Shown here piece after piece: positions 7,358-7,779 of a stretch of DNA of 7,779 nt. Source of the DNA: Candidatus Obscuribacterales bacterium (GTDB taxonomy: Bacteria; Cyanobacteriota; Vampirovibrionia; Obscuribacterales; Obscuribacteraceae); NCBI GenBank assembly GCA_021732245.1, contig JAKFVJ010000484.1, positions 1 to 7,779 of the forward strand. The letters are read 5' to 3'. Both the position numbers and the translations under genes were made by a program. Under the pieces are notes generated by a model. The model saw only the letters and a program-made list of their open reading frames with translations. It ran no database searches and had not been told where the DNA came from. The first letter of the stretch is position 1. Each line of letters starts with the position of its first letter.

Positions 7358-7779
7358 ATGAAAACGATACTTATTGTTGATGACGAGCAGGCAATTGCCA
7401 GTTCCATTCAATATGTGTTGAGCCAAGAGGGTTTCAATACAATGCTGGCCCATGATGGGCGCCAGGCTTTAGACCTTATCGGCAGCTCTAAACCGGACCT
7501 AATTATCTTAGACCTGATGATGCCGTCCATGGATGGCTATGAAGTTTGTCGCCGTGTGCGTGCTTTTGATCAAAAAACACCTATCTTGATGCTGACGGCT
7601 CGAACCTCGGAAATTGATGCCGTTGTTGGACTTGAATTGGGAGCCAATGACTACATTGCCAAGCCTGTGCGCCTGCGTGAGCTTGTTGCTCGAGTCAAAG
7701 CCAACTTGCGCGATTCGGATTTTGGCAAAGAGGTTGTAAGAAGTGCCAACCGTTCGATAAACATGGGCGATCTATTTAT
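7358..7779 (+). CDS. OmpR/PhoB-family response regulator, N-terminal part (3' end outside window)
   Basis: An open frame runs from the ATG at 7358 to the right edge (140 codons plus two bases). Residues 1-117 are a complete receiver domain of a two-component system. The acidic pair Asp8-Asp9 follows the ILIV strand, the phosphoacceptor Asp52 sits in LIILDLMMPSMDGYEV, and the conserved Thr80 (LTAR) and Lys102 (YIAKP) are present, so it should be phosphorylated by a histidine kinase. The LGANDYIAKPVRLRELVARVKANLR stretch, then a linker and NMGDL near the edge, is the usual lead-in to an OmpR-type winged-helix DNA-binding domain, which is cut off. No partner kinase is visible; it may lie downstream. 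It is transcribed divergently from the SpoIID-domain gene, which may be a target, but that is a guess. Confidence 0.93.
   Translation, partial: MKTILIVDDEQAIASSIQYVLSQEGFNTMLAHDGRQALDLIGSSKPDLIILDLMMPSMDGYEVCRRVRAFDQKTPILMLTARTSEIDAVVGLELGANDYIAKPVRLRELVARVKANLRDSDFGKEVVRSANRSINMGDLF

Noticed and set aside
1..7779. Defence system, toxin-antitoxin pair, CRISPR array or biosynthetic cluster
   Set aside because: No nuclease, repeat array, toxin-like small gene or pathway grouping is visible; the genes are housekeeping, envelope and regulatory types.

Overview
The window looks like ordinary chromosomal sequence from a free-living bacterium with mid-range GC (judged by eye). It holds five complete or nearly complete genes, plus one gene cut by each window edge where noted. 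There is no rRNA, tRNA, CRISPR array, integrase or transposase. The mix of a penicillin-acylase-family Ntn hydrolase, a long-form SerA, a secreted DUF3160 protein, a SpoIID/LytB-domain protein and an OmpR-type regulator would fit a non-photosynthetic cyanobacterial relative (Melainabacteria/Vampirovibrionia, Obscuribacterales-like) or another environmental phylum. That placement is a low-confidence inference; nothing here fixes the taxonomy.

Layout. Positions 1-4782 carry three closely packed plus-strand genes: the 3' end of a penicillin acylase family gene, then serA (11-bp gap), then a DUF3160 gene (4-bp gap). They probably form one transcription unit, ending in an intrinsic-terminator-like hairpin at 4802-4826. 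The 209-bp convergent gap at 4783-4991 also contains a 127-bp element with terminal inverted repeats (4852-4978), resembling small non-coding mobile or REP-like repeats.

Positions 4992-7297 carry two minus-strand genes. The upstream one encodes an exported SpoIID/LytB-domain protein; 11 bp below it is a single-pass membrane protein with a LEA/FxLYD-like domain and a C-terminal TPR block. A 60-bp divergent intergenic region separates this pair from an OmpR-family response regulator that starts at 7358 and runs off the right edge.

Functionally, the left block joins a cytoplasmic serine-biosynthesis enzyme to two proteins that probably act outside the cytoplasm. The right block looks like envelope or peptidoglycan maintenance next to a two-component regulator. 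I found no convincing new multi-gene system. The items most worth following up are the divergent SpoIID motifs, the LEA-TPR partner, the DUF3160-serA linkage and the inverted-repeat element.
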